Shown here: piece by piece, positions 38,870-48,473 of the stretch
Position numbering within the stretch: the stretch's first letter is position 1
Layout: each line of letters opens with the position of its first letter
Source: Halorubrum lacusprofundi ATCC 49239
GTDB taxonomy: Archaea > Halobacteriota > Halobacteria > Halobacteriales > Haloferacaceae
Direction: 5' to 3'
DNA length: 64,000 bases
Assembly (NCBI RefSeq): GCF_000022205.1
Contig: NC_012030.1
Location: 310,001-374,000, forward strand
Made by a program: the position numbers and the translations under genes
The notes under the pieces: generated by a model
Databases searched by the model: none
What the model was told of the DNA's origin: nothing
The model's input: only the letters and a program-made list of their open reading frames with translations

Positions 38870-39106
38870 TCACGTCCAGAGTCCTTCTTGGGTCCCGTCA
38901 ACGAAGATTCCTCCATCACTTGTGACGGTTACTTCATGCTCAGAGAGTTCAAATGTCAAGGTCCATGATGCAGTACCATGTGATGCCAACCGGTGAATTG
39001 CCTCGGGGTCAATATACTCGTAGAGAGTAAGATCGAGTTTGGAAGGTTCAGTCTCTTTTGCCTCTGCAATAGCTTCGACAATATCCGGAACCGGAGACTG
39101 TTCCAT
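38870..39106 (-). CDS. HalOD1 domain protein
   Basis: 78 residues that match the halobacterial output domain HalOD1 over almost the full length: VPDIVEAIAEAKETEPSKLD, LYEYIDPEAIHRL, then LTFELSEHEVTVTSDGGIFV. HalOD1 is usually a stand-alone or C-terminal output module of haloarchaeal signalling proteins; its activity is unknown. It lies near a histidine kinase on the same strand. Confidence 0.85.
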   Translation of the reverse strand: MEQSPVPDIVEAIAEAKETEPSKLDLTLYEYIDPEAIHRLASHGTASWTLTFELSEHEVTVTSDGGIFVDGTQEGLWT

Positions 39107-39340
39107 GAGACAATCTAGAAATTGAGCACAAATAAATGTAAGACCCTATTTATATGTGTGTCAAAAAGTGAAAATGACTTAAGAATCAATTAGTAGAGTA
39201 TCGCTACACCTATTCCCGATATCTTGCACGTCGTGGGATGATCAGCGCTCTGTAGAGGGCATCAGAGACACAAGCGAACAGAGGATCATCAACTGATCAG
39301 CCACAACTACCGACACTGAATCGGTTTGACGATTACTCTG

Positions 39341-41105
39341 TCACTTTTCAGGTTTGAACTCATCATTCGAGCTCCCGACCGGCAATTGAAACGTTATCAC
39401 ACTTCCTTGAGGGTCGTTATCCGTAATTATCAACTCTCCACCGAGCGTCGTTGTAATCCACTTCATCACCCACAACCCAATCCCAAGACTGTGACCAAGC
39501 GGTGTTTCCTCACCAGAGTTGATTGCATGCCGTTCGAGTTCCGGAACTCCGGGTCCATTGTCAGCGATAGTTATTCGAAACTGATCTGCACCTAAGTCAC
39601 GCTGAACCGTGATCGCTACTTCAGGTATGGGCTGCTCGGTGTGTTTGATTGCGTTCGTGATAGCCTCATCGATGGCATTCGTGAACAATTCTGTGTTCCG
39701 AACGTGGATGTCTCCGGTATCTCCACTTGTACAGGTGATGTTCACATCCGGGTACTGTCTTTGATACGTTTCGACAAGCGACTCTATATCAAGCTGCTCC
39801 CACCTCTCGTGAGTTTCGGCTCGATCCCAAATTGAGCGAATCTCTGCTGTCTTCTCGCCGATATTTTGCATTGATGCAGCTTGCTCTCGAATTGCCATAA
39901 CTGACGCTCGACGAGACTTGGGGTCCAACTCTCCGTCTTCCAATAACTCTGCGTGACCATCGATTACGTTGAGCGCGTTCCGCAAGTTATGTCGCATAAC
40001 ACGATTCAGGACACCAAGCGTCTGTCTTGTGAGCACGTCCTCAGTGATGTCTTCTGTCATTCCGACGAAATGGGTTATGTCGCCTTTCTCATCCGTAACT
40101 GGGGTGATTGTCTGTTTCGCTTCGTACAGCTCACCGAATTTTGTCTTGTTGACAAGCTCTGATTTCCAGACATCGCCATCGGTAATCGTCTCCCACAACT
40201 CCGTATAGAACTCCTTATCCTGCTGACTTGATTTAAGAATCCGAGGAGTACGACCAATAGCCTCAGCAGGGGAATATCCGTTCACTCGCTCAAAGGTAGG
40301 ATTGACGTACTGAATCGTTCCATCCGAATCGGTGATCACGACTGCTTTTTCGGACTGCTCAGACTGTACTTTGAACAACGAGAGATCCTGTTCGTATCGC
40401 TTCTCGTTGGTGATGTTCTGTTGATAGCCGAGGAAGTTCGAGACCGTTCCAGAGTCATCCCGGATCGGGATAGTCGTGACTCGATTCCAGAACATCGAGC
40501 CGTCTTTGCGGTAGTTTCGCAAATCGACAGTGACAGGCTCTTGGGCCTCGATCGCTGCTCCCATCTCCGCAACTGTCTCCTCGCGTGTGGCTTCACCTTG
40601 GAGGAATCGACAGTTCCGACCGAGGAATTCCTCGCGGTCGTATCCGGTCAGCGTACAGAACCCATCGTTCACTTGGATGAGTGGATTGTCGGGCTGAGAT
40701 GGGTCTGAAACCGTGATGCCGATGGGGGCTTGATCCATGGCCTGTTCGGAGAGAAGCTGACCGCTGTCTGCATCCGTCTCTCTGATCGGGAACACCGACG
40801 TTTGTACTCGCTCGGTGTCGTCCCATTCGACCACCGAACTCACGAGGATGGCGCGTTGTGGCTGATCAGTATCCGTTTGCAACTCAACATTCAGTCCAGA
40901 GGTGCGTTCGTCGCCACCGTAGATGTGGGCCACGCGCTCCCGGAGTGGTGAGCGGTAGTCCGACGTGACGAGATCGATAAGTGGAGTGCCAGTGAGTTCC
41001 TCTGGGGATTCTGCCCCTAAAAGTGCACAGGCCATGGGGTTCGCGTAGACGATGTCTAGATCAGAGTGAATAAAGAACAACTCCGGCATCGTCTTTGTAA
41101 GCATA
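39341..41105 (-). CDS. LOV/PAS-domain sensor histidine kinase
   Basis: About 587 residues from ATG 41105 (MLTKTMPELFFIHSDLD); the frame extends 15 residues upstream. Order: an N-terminal PAS-like domain, a second PAS domain that is a LOV photosensor, a third PAS domain (VVITDSDGTIQYVNPTF), then an H-box VLNRVMRHNLRNALNVIDG and a HATPase domain with DEAITNAIKH, ADNGPGVP and LGIGLWVMKW. The LOV domain has the flavin-adduct motif GRNCRFLQG plus NYRKDGSMFWNRV and FLGYQQNIT, the residues that hold FMN. It should autophosphorylate under blue-light control. Cytoplasmic, no membrane segments. Confidence 0.88.
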
Positions 41106-41929
41106 ATTGAAATATACTGTCGAATAGGGAAGTACCTACGGGGTGCCAACCAATTATATTATTAAACATTCTGTTTCTTTTTATTGTGTGATATAATAAC
41201 ACGCAATGCTTGATGTGAACAAGCAAATTCTGTTTGCTGGATGCATCCACTATATTTCACACGCTAGGTGGTAGCTATGTCAGCAGATTTCTGTTGTTCA
41301 CTGGATCAGCCATCATTCAGGTGAACTTAGGAGTCTCTCTATAAAGAACAAAGTTTGTCTTAACAGTTACCATGATACTATCACGGGGTCTGCCAAGCTG
41401 ATCTATCGAGGTTTTATCAGAACTTGCCGTGCAAGATGCAGGGCGCGAATGTGGCATCGCTGTCGATCTGTTTTCGGCCTGTTTGATTCGAGTAGTACAG
41501 GATTAACACTATAACACATAGAATGTTCCCCATCGAACTGTGTTCAGTATATATCGACAGGCTGCGCGTAGTGTAGTTGTTTACACAATTAACCACGGCG
41601 AGAGGTCCAGAATGCTCAACTGTTTCATGGTCCAGTTTACCTATTGACACTGATACCCGTCTTCGAATCGCCTATGTGTTTGAAACACTCATCGATACGG
41701 GATCAAACACGTACAGCGGCTCTCGTTTCGACCATGGTATCCATAACATACCACCAGTAGTATCGCATTTATTTTGGCAATATGCGTATTTTTATACTTT
41801 TAATATATTAAATTCATATAAAAAATATTATAATATGAGGTGGTAGAGATAGTATCTACATTTTTATTACCATCTACTTACGCCAAGTAGGCTAATTGTT
41901 ACAATATACCTATCTGGTCAGTTATAATT
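41106..41929. other. AT-rich intergenic region (824 bp)
   Basis: No convincing gene. Short frames exist but lack support. A promoter-like TATATTATTAAAC stretch near 41153-41168 may serve the LOV kinase. 41765-41845 is very AT-rich. A possible decayed coding trace (DTDTRLRIAYVFETLIDTG) lies around 41650-41710. Confidence 0.35.
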
Positions 41930-42211
41930 GTGAACTCTTCCAGTGGTGGCTGTCCGAACTGTGGATCAAGCGACACAGTCGAACAGCGGGTCCTGGAACA
42001 CTGTCACTGTGGTTGCATCCAGAAACGTTCGGCATTCACAAACGGCTGTCCAAAATGCTCTCACTCCGAGATTGAAGACGAGATGCGATCAGTGGGAACG
42101 ATCCGCATCTGCAACGTGTGTGACAACAACTGGCGACCGAGGGCAGATGGTGGATCGGTCTCGACCAATCGAACCGGAGATCACGATAGCCAGATCGACC
42201 TCAGCAAGTAT
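41930..42211 (+). pseudogene. Multi-zinc-ribbon protein, truncated by ISH3
   Basis: From GTG 41930, 94 residues are native before ISH3 copy 4. Cysteine pairs: CPNC (residues 8-11), HCHCGC, CPKC and CNVC, giving two zinc ribbons. The arrangement HCHCG...F..GCPKC......VGTIRICNVC resembles TackOD1-type output domains, but this is tentative. The C-terminus, probably a further domain, is lost. Confidence 0.5.
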
Positions 42212-43610
42212 CAGTACTTCACAAAGCCGCTTAGTTAGAACGTCTGCTTGCTGAAGGTGTGTCTAAAACCAAACAAGCAGACGGTGAGATCCACGAGGAC
42301 CAGCTTCTTAACTTTCTCGTCAACCGCCTTGACGAGGAAGTTTCGCTCTCGTTAGCCAATAACGCTGAAATCACTGCTGAAGACATCTATGAGGTCCTCG
42401 TCGGCGCTTGCGCCGACGGGACCTCTGTCTCTACGCTCTGTGCGTCGAGCCAGAACTCACCCGCTGGGAACACGGTCCTCTACCATCTTCGGACGAAGTT
42501 CGAGCCGGAACGGCTCGAACGAGTCGCTAACACGCTCCTGCGAAAGGATCTCGATGAATTGCTCCCCGAACAGGTGGAGGTCTGCGCAGACCTCCACCTG
42601 CGGCCCTACTACGGTGACGAAGACGACACAGACGGCCTCTATCACTCGGTAGCGAAGCGTGGAACCACTGCGTTCCACGCCTATGCCACACTCTACGCGC
42701 GTGTGAAGAACAAACGCTACACGCTGGCGGTACGCCGTCTCAAAGACGGCGATACCGCAAGTAGTGTCCTCGCTGAGTTCTTCGGTGTCCTCGACGGCCT
42801 TGACGCCGGGGTCAAGGCCGTCTACCTTGATCGCGGATTCTACGACAGTAAGTGTCTCACGCTGCTTCAGGCGCACAATTACGCGTACGTGATCCCGATC
42901 ATCCGGTGGGGTGAGGCGATTCAGCAAGAGCTCTCGGAAGGATGGAGTCGCGTCATTCAGCATGATCTGACGGGGAAACTCGACGGTCACAGCTGGACCG
43001 TCGATTTTCCCGTCTACATCGACTGTACGTACCTAAATGGGAAGTATGACGAGAACGGTGTGGCGCGTCACGGCTACGCCGCTGACGCGCCGTTCATCGA
43101 CTCACCACGGGACGCTCGATACCACTACTCGAAACGCTTCGGTATCGAGTCAAGCTATCGCTTGTTTGAGCAAGCGATAGCGACAACGACAACACGAGAT
43201 CCAACGGTACGGCTGCTGTACGTGGTGGTGAGTCTCCTCTTACAGAACGTCTGGCGGTACCTTCACTACGAGTATGTGGCGACGCCCCGCCGAGGCGGGC
43301 GTCGCCTCTGGTGGTGGCCGTACAAGGAGTTCGTCAATATGATTCGACGAGCTGCGTGGACGGCCCTCGCGGTGCGTCGGGCCGTCCCCGCGAATCGGCC
43401 ACCTGACGACCGATTCCACCGCTAACCACCGACCGAGCAAGCCAGCGGAGTGAGTGGCGACGCTGTCGCGTCGGCGGCTGACCGCCGCCGACAGCGACAG
43501 CTCTCCGTCGATCCGTCCGTAATTCTCTCGTCGAGACCGTCAGTACAACCGCTTCGACACAGAACTCAGGCCGCAGAAACAGCTAGCCGAGGATGCTTTG
43601 TGAGGTACTG
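42212..43610 (+). mobile_element. ISH3-family insertion sequence, copy 4 (1399 bp)
   Basis: Same ends and length. Left flank AGTAT, right flank ATGTT. Both neighbouring genes are cut at the element ends. Confidence 0.93.
42259..43425 (+). CDS. ISH3-family transposase
   Basis: 388 residues, identical in translation to the other full copies. GTG start. Confidence 0.92.
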   Translation: MSKTKQADGEIHEDQLLNFLVNRLDEEVSLSLANNAEITAEDIYEVLVGACADGTSVSTLCASSQNSPAGNTVLYHLRTKFEPERLERVANTLLRKDLDELLPEQVEVCADLHLRPYYGDEDDTDGLYHSVAKRGTTAFHAYATLYARVKNKRYTLAVRRLKDGDTASSVLAEFFGVLDGLDAGVKAVYLDRGFYDSKCLTLLQAHNYAYVIPIIRWGEAIQQELSEGWSRVIQHDLTGKLDGHSWTVDFPVYIDCTYLNGKYDENGVARHGYAADAPFIDSPRDARYHYSKRFGIESSYRLFEQAIATTTTRDPTVRLLYVVVSLLLQNVWRYLHYEYVATPRRGGRRLWWWPYKEFVNMIRRAAWTALAVRRAVPANRPPDDRFHR

Positions 43611-44145
43611 ATGTTAGGTAATGTTTTTTGAAAGTTTTCCAATCGTCAAACGACGCCCACTGCATAACTTGTAGTGGACCAACGTCAGAATCTAAAAGAG
43701 TGTTACAGAATGTCCTCCTACCGTCGTGCAATCCGAGATATTGCCAACCTTCATCTCCAGTCTCATCTTGAATCCTATCAGCAGCAGCTTGGACGTGCCT
43801 AATACATGTACGCATGGAGTGGTCGATTACTTCATCACTGGAATCAACATCAGATGTTTCTTCGACCGTTTGAATTCGAATAGCAAGACTCGATGGTACA
43901 GGTGTCTCTCTGTATTTATCTCCTTTCCCTTCCCATACTCTCAACACGTAATCTCCGTTATCTCTCCGGCGTAGGTCTTTGAACTGAACGTCGCCTATCT
44001 CTTGCCGTCGTAGGCCACAGTAAGATGCTAATCCCCATGCGATACTGGAAGTAGTGTTATCGATTTCATCGTACAACGCTTCGCGTTCTTCCTTGGTCAA
44101 GCTCACACGAAAACCGTCATCCTCCTCGTAGGATTCCAGTTGCAT
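43611..44145 (-). pseudogene. Tyrosine recombinase, last residues replaced by ISH3
   Basis: About 178 native residues. Catalytic Arg in ASYCGLRRQEIGDV, His-Asp-Gly-Arg-Arg (HDGRRTFCNTLL) and the nucleophile Tyr near FKKHYL are all present. The frame then enters the ISH3 right end, which supplies a foreign tail. Only a few residues after the Tyr are lost, so residual activity is possible. Different from the integrase at 30.6 kb. Confidence 0.78.
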
Positions 44146-44252
44146 CTATGTCCAATTACAATATGTTTACGGACATAATAGTATGGATTTAATTTGAACG
44201 GTAGAATTACGTCTCTTAGGGTAGGGTAAGAGCGACGAGAACAGCACTGTAT

Positions 44253-44296
44253 AATCTATTTTGTCCAACTCTGTGTAGGAAGTTGGACAATAGATT
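44253..44296. promoter_or_regulatory. Long inverted repeat between integrase and restriction gene
   Basis: AATCTATTTTGTCCAACT and AGTTGGACAATAGATT pair over 16 bp with a two-base bulge and a 10-base loop. It lies upstream of both divergent genes. Candidate operator, recombinase site or small hairpin RNA. Confidence 0.4.
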
Positions 44297-44459
44297 CTAA
44301 CTTTACGATGTACATTTCCATAATACATTCTCAATACTAATTAATATCATACAGAATACATTAATTTACCTTTGGTGATTTTGATGACCTATGGGAGATA
44401 TTCAGGATTTCGAAGATTTCGTTGAATCCTTAGAAGAGATTAGCAAGATGGGTTTCGTG

Positions 44460-44921
44460 GGCTCTGTTGAAATCCTCATCAAGTGACATATTCCGACCCA
44501 GTCTCGGTCCGTACAACGCGCTCAACTACTCTCTCATATCAAAACGCAAACGTTCTAACGAAACTAAAATACGAAGCAGAAAGTAGCATATTAGTAATGT
44601 AGCTAGAATGATAAGACTCACGGTAGTTCCCAAAGGGACAGCTATCGATATCGCCATCCAAACGGGGACAGCTAACAAAATATGAACTGGTTTGATCCTC
44701 ATATTGCCTGCTATTTTCTTCGATTTAATGGACATATTATCGATGTAGCATCCTATTCACTTGTACTTTAATGCGAAGATTTGTTGAAATATTCAGCAAG
44801 TGATTCATTCTGGGCCGGTCGCGGTCAGTACGGGAAACTCACGCCTCAATCAACACGCAGCTCTCAGCGACCGGCTATTTCAGACGAGAACATATCTGAA
44901 GAATAGGATTTCAACAGAGCC
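44460..44921. mobile_element. IS6-ended non-autonomous element with 8-bp target duplication
   Basis: 462 bp bounded by perfect 16-bp inverted repeats GGCTCTGTTGAAATCC and GGATTTCAACAGAGCC, as in haloarchaeal IS6-family elements. GTTTCGTG lies directly on both sides (44452-44459 and 44922-44929), the 8-bp duplication expected for IS6. No transposase; it carries a small membrane-protein gene. Sub-terminal segments around 44478-44530 and 44797-44850 are related as a degenerate direct repeat. Confidence 0.88.
44526..44735 (-). CDS. Small membrane protein carried by the IS6-ended element
   Basis: 69 residues: a basic N-terminus (MSIKSKKIAGNMRIK), two hydrophobic segments (about 18-33 and 37-55) and a charged tail. 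It fills much of the element, so it is a passenger rather than host sequence. Function unknown. Confidence 0.5.
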   Translation of the reverse strand: MSIKSKKIAGNMRIKPVHILLAVPVWMAISIAVPLGTTVSLIILATLLICYFLLRILVSLERLRFDMRE

Positions 44922-45639
44922 GTTTCGTGGAAACTCATAGAAATGCAGATACAGGTGTCGGAAAGACACTCGAAGATTTGCTTGGAATTGAGGAAAACAA
45001 TGTACCCGGACCAGATACGGCTGGTGTCGAACTGAAGTCTGTTAGAAATTCATCAGGTAGTCTCACATCTCTGTTCACTAAGGAACCTCCGAAAGGTGAT
45101 GAGTATAGACCATTCTGGTCACAGAAGATGGTCAATGAGTTAGGTTATGTTGATGATAAAGGTAGGCAAGCTCTGAAAGTCACCGTTAGACCTGATGAGC
45201 CGAATAATCGTGGTTTCTACTTAGATTACACTGATGACACAATAGAAGTTGTTCACGAAGATGTAGGTACGTGTGCTATTTATCCAATTGAATGGTTACA
45301 AGAAAAATTCGAAGATAAATTCCCTCAGATGGTTATGGTATTTGCAGATTCAGAAAAACGTGATGGGAGAGAATATTTCCATTATGTGGATGCGTACCAT
45401 CTCGACGGTTTCGACGGAGACGAATTCCTTGAATTGATGCGTGAAGGAATCATTACTCTAGACCTCCGAATGCACCTGAAAGAATCTGGTGCGAATAGAA
45501 ACCGTGGTACTGCTTGGAGGATTATGGATGAAAGCAAGCTTGACCGAGCATTCGCAGAACGTACACCTCTACTAGATGATATAGACCCCGAAGATTATCG
45601 AGATAGTGGTCAAACAACACTTCCAAGCGACGACGACGA

Positions 45640-47001
45640 TTAGTTAGTTTCTGGTGCTCTGAGAATCACGATATTCTCATTAGACATTAGCTCACCAGTG
45701 TCTCCAGTAACGTTCTCTGGAGCATTGGAAAGTGGCATAGTTTTGTTCGGAATCTCTCGCGGTAGATTCACGTCGAATTCATATCCTAAGTGCTCACACA
45801 GTTCTACCGTAATAAGGTGAGTCGGGATATTCACTCGGCTCATTGTTCGATTGGCTACTACCCACGCAACTGGTTGACTGGGTTTAGCTATCTTCGCTAC
45901 TTCTTCCATCACAGCATAATAATCTGAGAAGAAATTGAGTGCATCATCTGACCTTCCTTCTTTCTCTCTCAAGGTCTCCAGCGTTTCTTTGAGAGCAGGC
46001 GAATATTCTTCTAAATCAGATAGCGGCTCTACAATCTCGTTTTTACCACCAAGTCCATTTTTGTCTACGTTACGCATCTCGTCGTAGGTGACTTTACCAG
46101 TCAAGAGAGCAGGGTCTTGTGAGAATTGACCGTAGGCTACTGTTGTTTTATGGTCGCCGTATGGTGGTGATGTAATGACAATATCTGCAACATCTTCTCC
46201 AACATCTTCAGTGGCTGACCGGGAATCTGAATAGTGTATCGTAGTTTCTAACGAATGGTCTACAACATCACTATATTCCAACATCAGGTTATAATTTTCT
46301 TTTAGCTTTTTCGTGAATATAGATTCCAAATCTGGGTTGTGTTCTTCCCTATCTTCTTCAGATAAACGATACCGTTTGAATTCTCCGTTACGTTGATAGC
46401 TTACTTTACGTGTAGTGTGAGATAGAACGATACGCCAAAATCGAGCATATTCGATTCCGTATTCATCTTCAACTTCATCGATACGGTTTCGTAGAAGACT
46501 CAGTTCATACAATTGAGGTTGTGGAAACCACCCGTCTCGAACCTCTGGTAATTCCAACGATGACACCTCGCCTTCTGACTCATATTCTTCGCGTACGTCA
46601 CGAAGGTCTGAACTTAGATTCTGCAATATGAAGTCACGAGAATCAGATAAATCGTTTCGTTCTAATGGCGTTGCTTTGGCTTCACTCAACATTACAGCAA
46701 ACGGGTTGATGTCATTCGCTTCAGCATTCAGTCCATGTAGGCGAGCTTCCACAGATGTTGTTCCACTTCCTGAAAATGGGTCGTAAATCAAATCTCCTTC
46801 TTCAATCACGCCTTCATCGAGATAGTAGGACAGCAAATTATCTACAATCTGAGGAACCATACGTGCAGGGTATTTGTGTAACCCATGAGTGTATTTCTGC
46901 GTGTTTACGCCCTTGAACGTCCAATCAATATCATCTAAACTCGTGATTTCATCTGGTTCAGATACAGAGCCTAGAACGCTTTGTCGTGAATCCTTAGTCA
47001 T
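45640..47001 (-). CDS. DNA methyltransferase (TSPPY type, probably N4-cytosine) of the R-M pair
   Basis: 453 residues. SAM-binding motif YDPFSGSGTTSVEARLHG near residues 73-90, then the catalytic motif VITSPPYGDHKT near 280. The TSPPY form is usual for N4-cytosine methylases, and the order (SAM motif before catalytic motif) places it in the alpha-like permutation. It would protect the sites cut by the neighbouring MvaI/BcnI-like enzyme. The gene is intact although its endonuclease partner is disrupted. Confidence 0.87.
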   Translation of the reverse strand: MTKDSRQSVLGSVSEPDEITSLDDIDWTFKGVNTQKYTHGLHKYPARMVPQIVDNLLSYYLDEGVIEEGDLIYDPFSGSGTTSVEARLHGLNAEANDINPFAVMLSEAKATPLERNDLSDSRDFILQNLSSDLRDVREEYESEGEVSSLELPEVRDGWFPQPQLYELSLLRNRIDEVEDEYGIEYARFWRIVLSHTTRKVSYQRNGEFKRYRLSEEDREEHNPDLESIFTKKLKENYNLMLEYSDVVDHSLETTIHYSDSRSATEDVGEDVADIVITSPPYGDHKTTVAYGQFSQDPALLTGKVTYDEMRNVDKNGLGGKNEIVEPLSDLEEYSPALKETLETLREKEGRSDDALNFFSDYYAVMEEVAKIAKPSQPVAWVVANRTMSRVNIPTHLITVELCEHLGYEFDVNLPREIPNKTMPLSNAPENVTGDTGELMSNENIVILRAPETN

Positions 47002-47158
47002 GAATAGTCCTATGTGACTGGTGGTAAGAGGTAGTTGTTTCGTAAACGAGCTACCTTATCATACTATGTTATTCTACGATTCCATTATATTTACGATGTG
47101 GATTAATAGTGTAAAGTGCTGGTATTAATTAACACGTCATTCATCCCCTCAGTCAACT

Positions 47159-47374
47159 GTGGTAGATATACGACTCAATGATGCTGATAAATCTATACTC
47201 TCTGAGCTGCAGGAAGGACGTGTAACAGCAGTATATCTTGAGACACAAATTGATTGGTCTCGTTCATATATTACGCAGAGATTGAAGCGTTTAGAGGAAC
47301 ACAATATTATAGAAAACTTGGAAGATACAGGATTGTATTCTATACAAGTTGACGTAGACGAAACAGAATTCTAA
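47159..47374 (+). CDS. Winged helix-turn-helix protein (71 aa)
   Basis: GTG start. MVDIRLNDADKSILSELQEGR, ITQRLKRLEEHNIIENLEDTG and YSIQVDVDE give the helix-helix-recognition helix-wing pattern common to small haloarchaeal wHTH regulators. Next to the R-M pair; may control it, by position only. Confidence 0.72.
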   Translation: MVDIRLNDADKSILSELQEGRVTAVYLETQIDWSRSYITQRLKRLEEHNIIENLEDTGLYSIQVDVDETEF

Positions 47375-47413
47375 TCTACATATTCAAATACGAAACCGAA
47401 TCCACGTCGGCGT

Positions 47414-47602
47414 ATGCATCCGTATAGATTGGCCGACCGAGTGCGAATCGATATTCCCGACGAGAACGATGTGAATTTTGAATACCATGGAGAACATGGA
47501 ATGGTGCTCTCCCGTCGAGATGGAGTCTACGAAGTTGCGCTCGATGATTCGAATATTGTGCTGGAGGTCACAGCAGAAGAAGTTCGACCACCACTCTATT
47601 AA
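47414..47602 (+). CDS. Small SH3/KOW-like protein (62 aa)
   Basis: RLADRVRIDIPDENDVNFEYHG, HGMVLSRRDGVYEVALDD: resembles small haloarchaeal proteins with a KOW/L21e-like barrel (a basic start, HGxxGxV turn, then V-DD). Function unknown; may bind nucleic acid. Confidence 0.55.
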   Translation: MHPYRLADRVRIDIPDENDVNFEYHGEHGMVLSRRDGVYEVALDDSNIVLEVTAEEVRPPLY

Positions 47603-47797
47603 CCAACACACTCTGTATTTTGTTGGTTAAGATTCTGCAGTGGAAAAGCAGGGGGTAAGCTCCATCATGAGTCCGACTGGCTGTCGTCCTCCGTCTGAAT
47701 ATATGCCGAGACTTACTACTGAATTGCCATCTATCACGCATCTTATACAGATAGAATTCATTGCTTAATCTGGAGGGCCTAGCGGGGGCAAAAGAAT

Positions 47798-47819
47798 CTC
47801 AGTTGTGGGGGCAACTGAG
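47798..47819 (+). terminator. Terminator-like hairpin
   Basis: CTCAGTTG, loop TGGGGG, CAACTGAG: a perfect 8-bp stem followed by the pyrimidine-rich TCCTTGCTTTT. It sits just before the ISH3-derived element and may end transcription from the left. Confidence 0.45.
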
Positions 47820-47844
47820 TCCTTGCTTTTCAGAAAGTCTATTC

Positions 47845-48206
47845 TCAGTACTTCACAAAGCCGCTTAGTTAGAACGTCTGCTTGCTGAAGGTGTGTCTAA
47901 AACCAAACAAGCAGACGGTGAGATCCACGAGGACCAGCTTCTTAACTTTCTCGTCAACCGCCTTGACGAGGAAGTTTCGCTCTCGTTAGCCAATAACGCT
48001 GAAATCACTGCTGAAGACATCTATGAGGTCCTCGTCGGCGCTTGCGCCGACGGGACCTCTGTCGCGTCGGCGGCGGTCAGCCGCCGACAGCGACAGCTCT
48101 CCGTCGATCCGTCCGTAATTCTCTCGTCGAGACCGTCAGTACAACCGCTTCGACACAGAACTCAGGCCGCAGAAACAGCTAGCCGAGGATGCTTTGTGAG
48201 GTACTG
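47845..48206 (+). mobile_element. Miniature ISH3 derivative (362 bp)
   Basis: Same left and right ends as full ISH3, with the first about 225 bp and last about 140 bp kept and about 1037 bp deleted at a short CTGTC repeat. The first about 57 transposase codons are followed by out-of-element sequence, so there is no functional enzyme. It could be mobilised by the full copies. Flanks ATTCT and ATTAT do not match. Confidence 0.88.
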
Positions 48207-48213
48207 ATTATGT

Positions 48214-48387
48214 ATGTCAAAAGTAATTTGGACACTTGCTGTAGCATATGGTCTCGTTGGACTCGGTCTATTCTACAGTTTAGCAGTAGATTCTAGTGAG
48301 CTATTTTTAGCCATGACTACCGTCATCTATGTTCTAATGCTTCCATTAGCATATCTAGTCTATAAAAAACGGGTTGTAAGTGAGTAA
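48214..48387 (+). CDS. Small membrane protein (57 aa)
   Basis: MSKVIWTLAVAYGLVGLG begins the first of two hydrophobic helices, and TTVIYVLMLPLAYLVYKK is the second, with a positive tail. It lies between the miniature ISH3 and an IS6-type terminal repeat at 48458-48473, the same setting as the small membrane gene at 44526. Function unknown. Confidence 0.5.
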   Translation: MSKVIWTLAVAYGLVGLGLFYSLAVDSSELFLAMTTVIYVLMLPLAYLVYKKRVVSE

Positions 48388-48457
48388 TCGCTCAAGAAAC
48401 AGCCAATTCCCACATCTACGTAGCAGCTGTGTCACTGCTAAAAGTGTTAGTTCAATA

Positions 48458-48473
48458 GGATTTCAACAAAGCC
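48458..48473. repeat. IS6-type terminal repeat remnant
   Basis: GGATTTCAACAAAGCC differs by one base from the right end of the element at 44460-44921, and the preceding AATA is shared. It marks the point where a histidine kinase gene is cut, so this is the surviving right end of a second IS6-ended element whose left part was replaced by the ISH3 miniature. Confidence 0.65.

Larger units (their letters stand above)
44391..45643 (+). pseudogene. MvaI/BcnI-family restriction endonuclease, split by an IS6-ended element
   Basis: Removing 44460-44921 and one copy of GTTTCGTG restores one frame: MGDIQDFEDFVESLEEISK, MGFVETHRNADTGVGKTLED, LLGIEENNVPGPD, VELKSVRNSSGSLTSLFTKEP and onward, about 260 residues. 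GKTLEDLLGIEENN and the VELKS strand are hallmarks of MvaI/BcnI-type enzymes (they cut CCWGG/CCSGG sites and act as monomers); E-L-K belongs to the PD-ExK active site. A GTG at 44927 could restart translation of the distal part (238 residues), lacking the first 22 residues. Convergent with, and overlapping by 4 bp, the methyltransferase gene. Confidence 0.82.
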
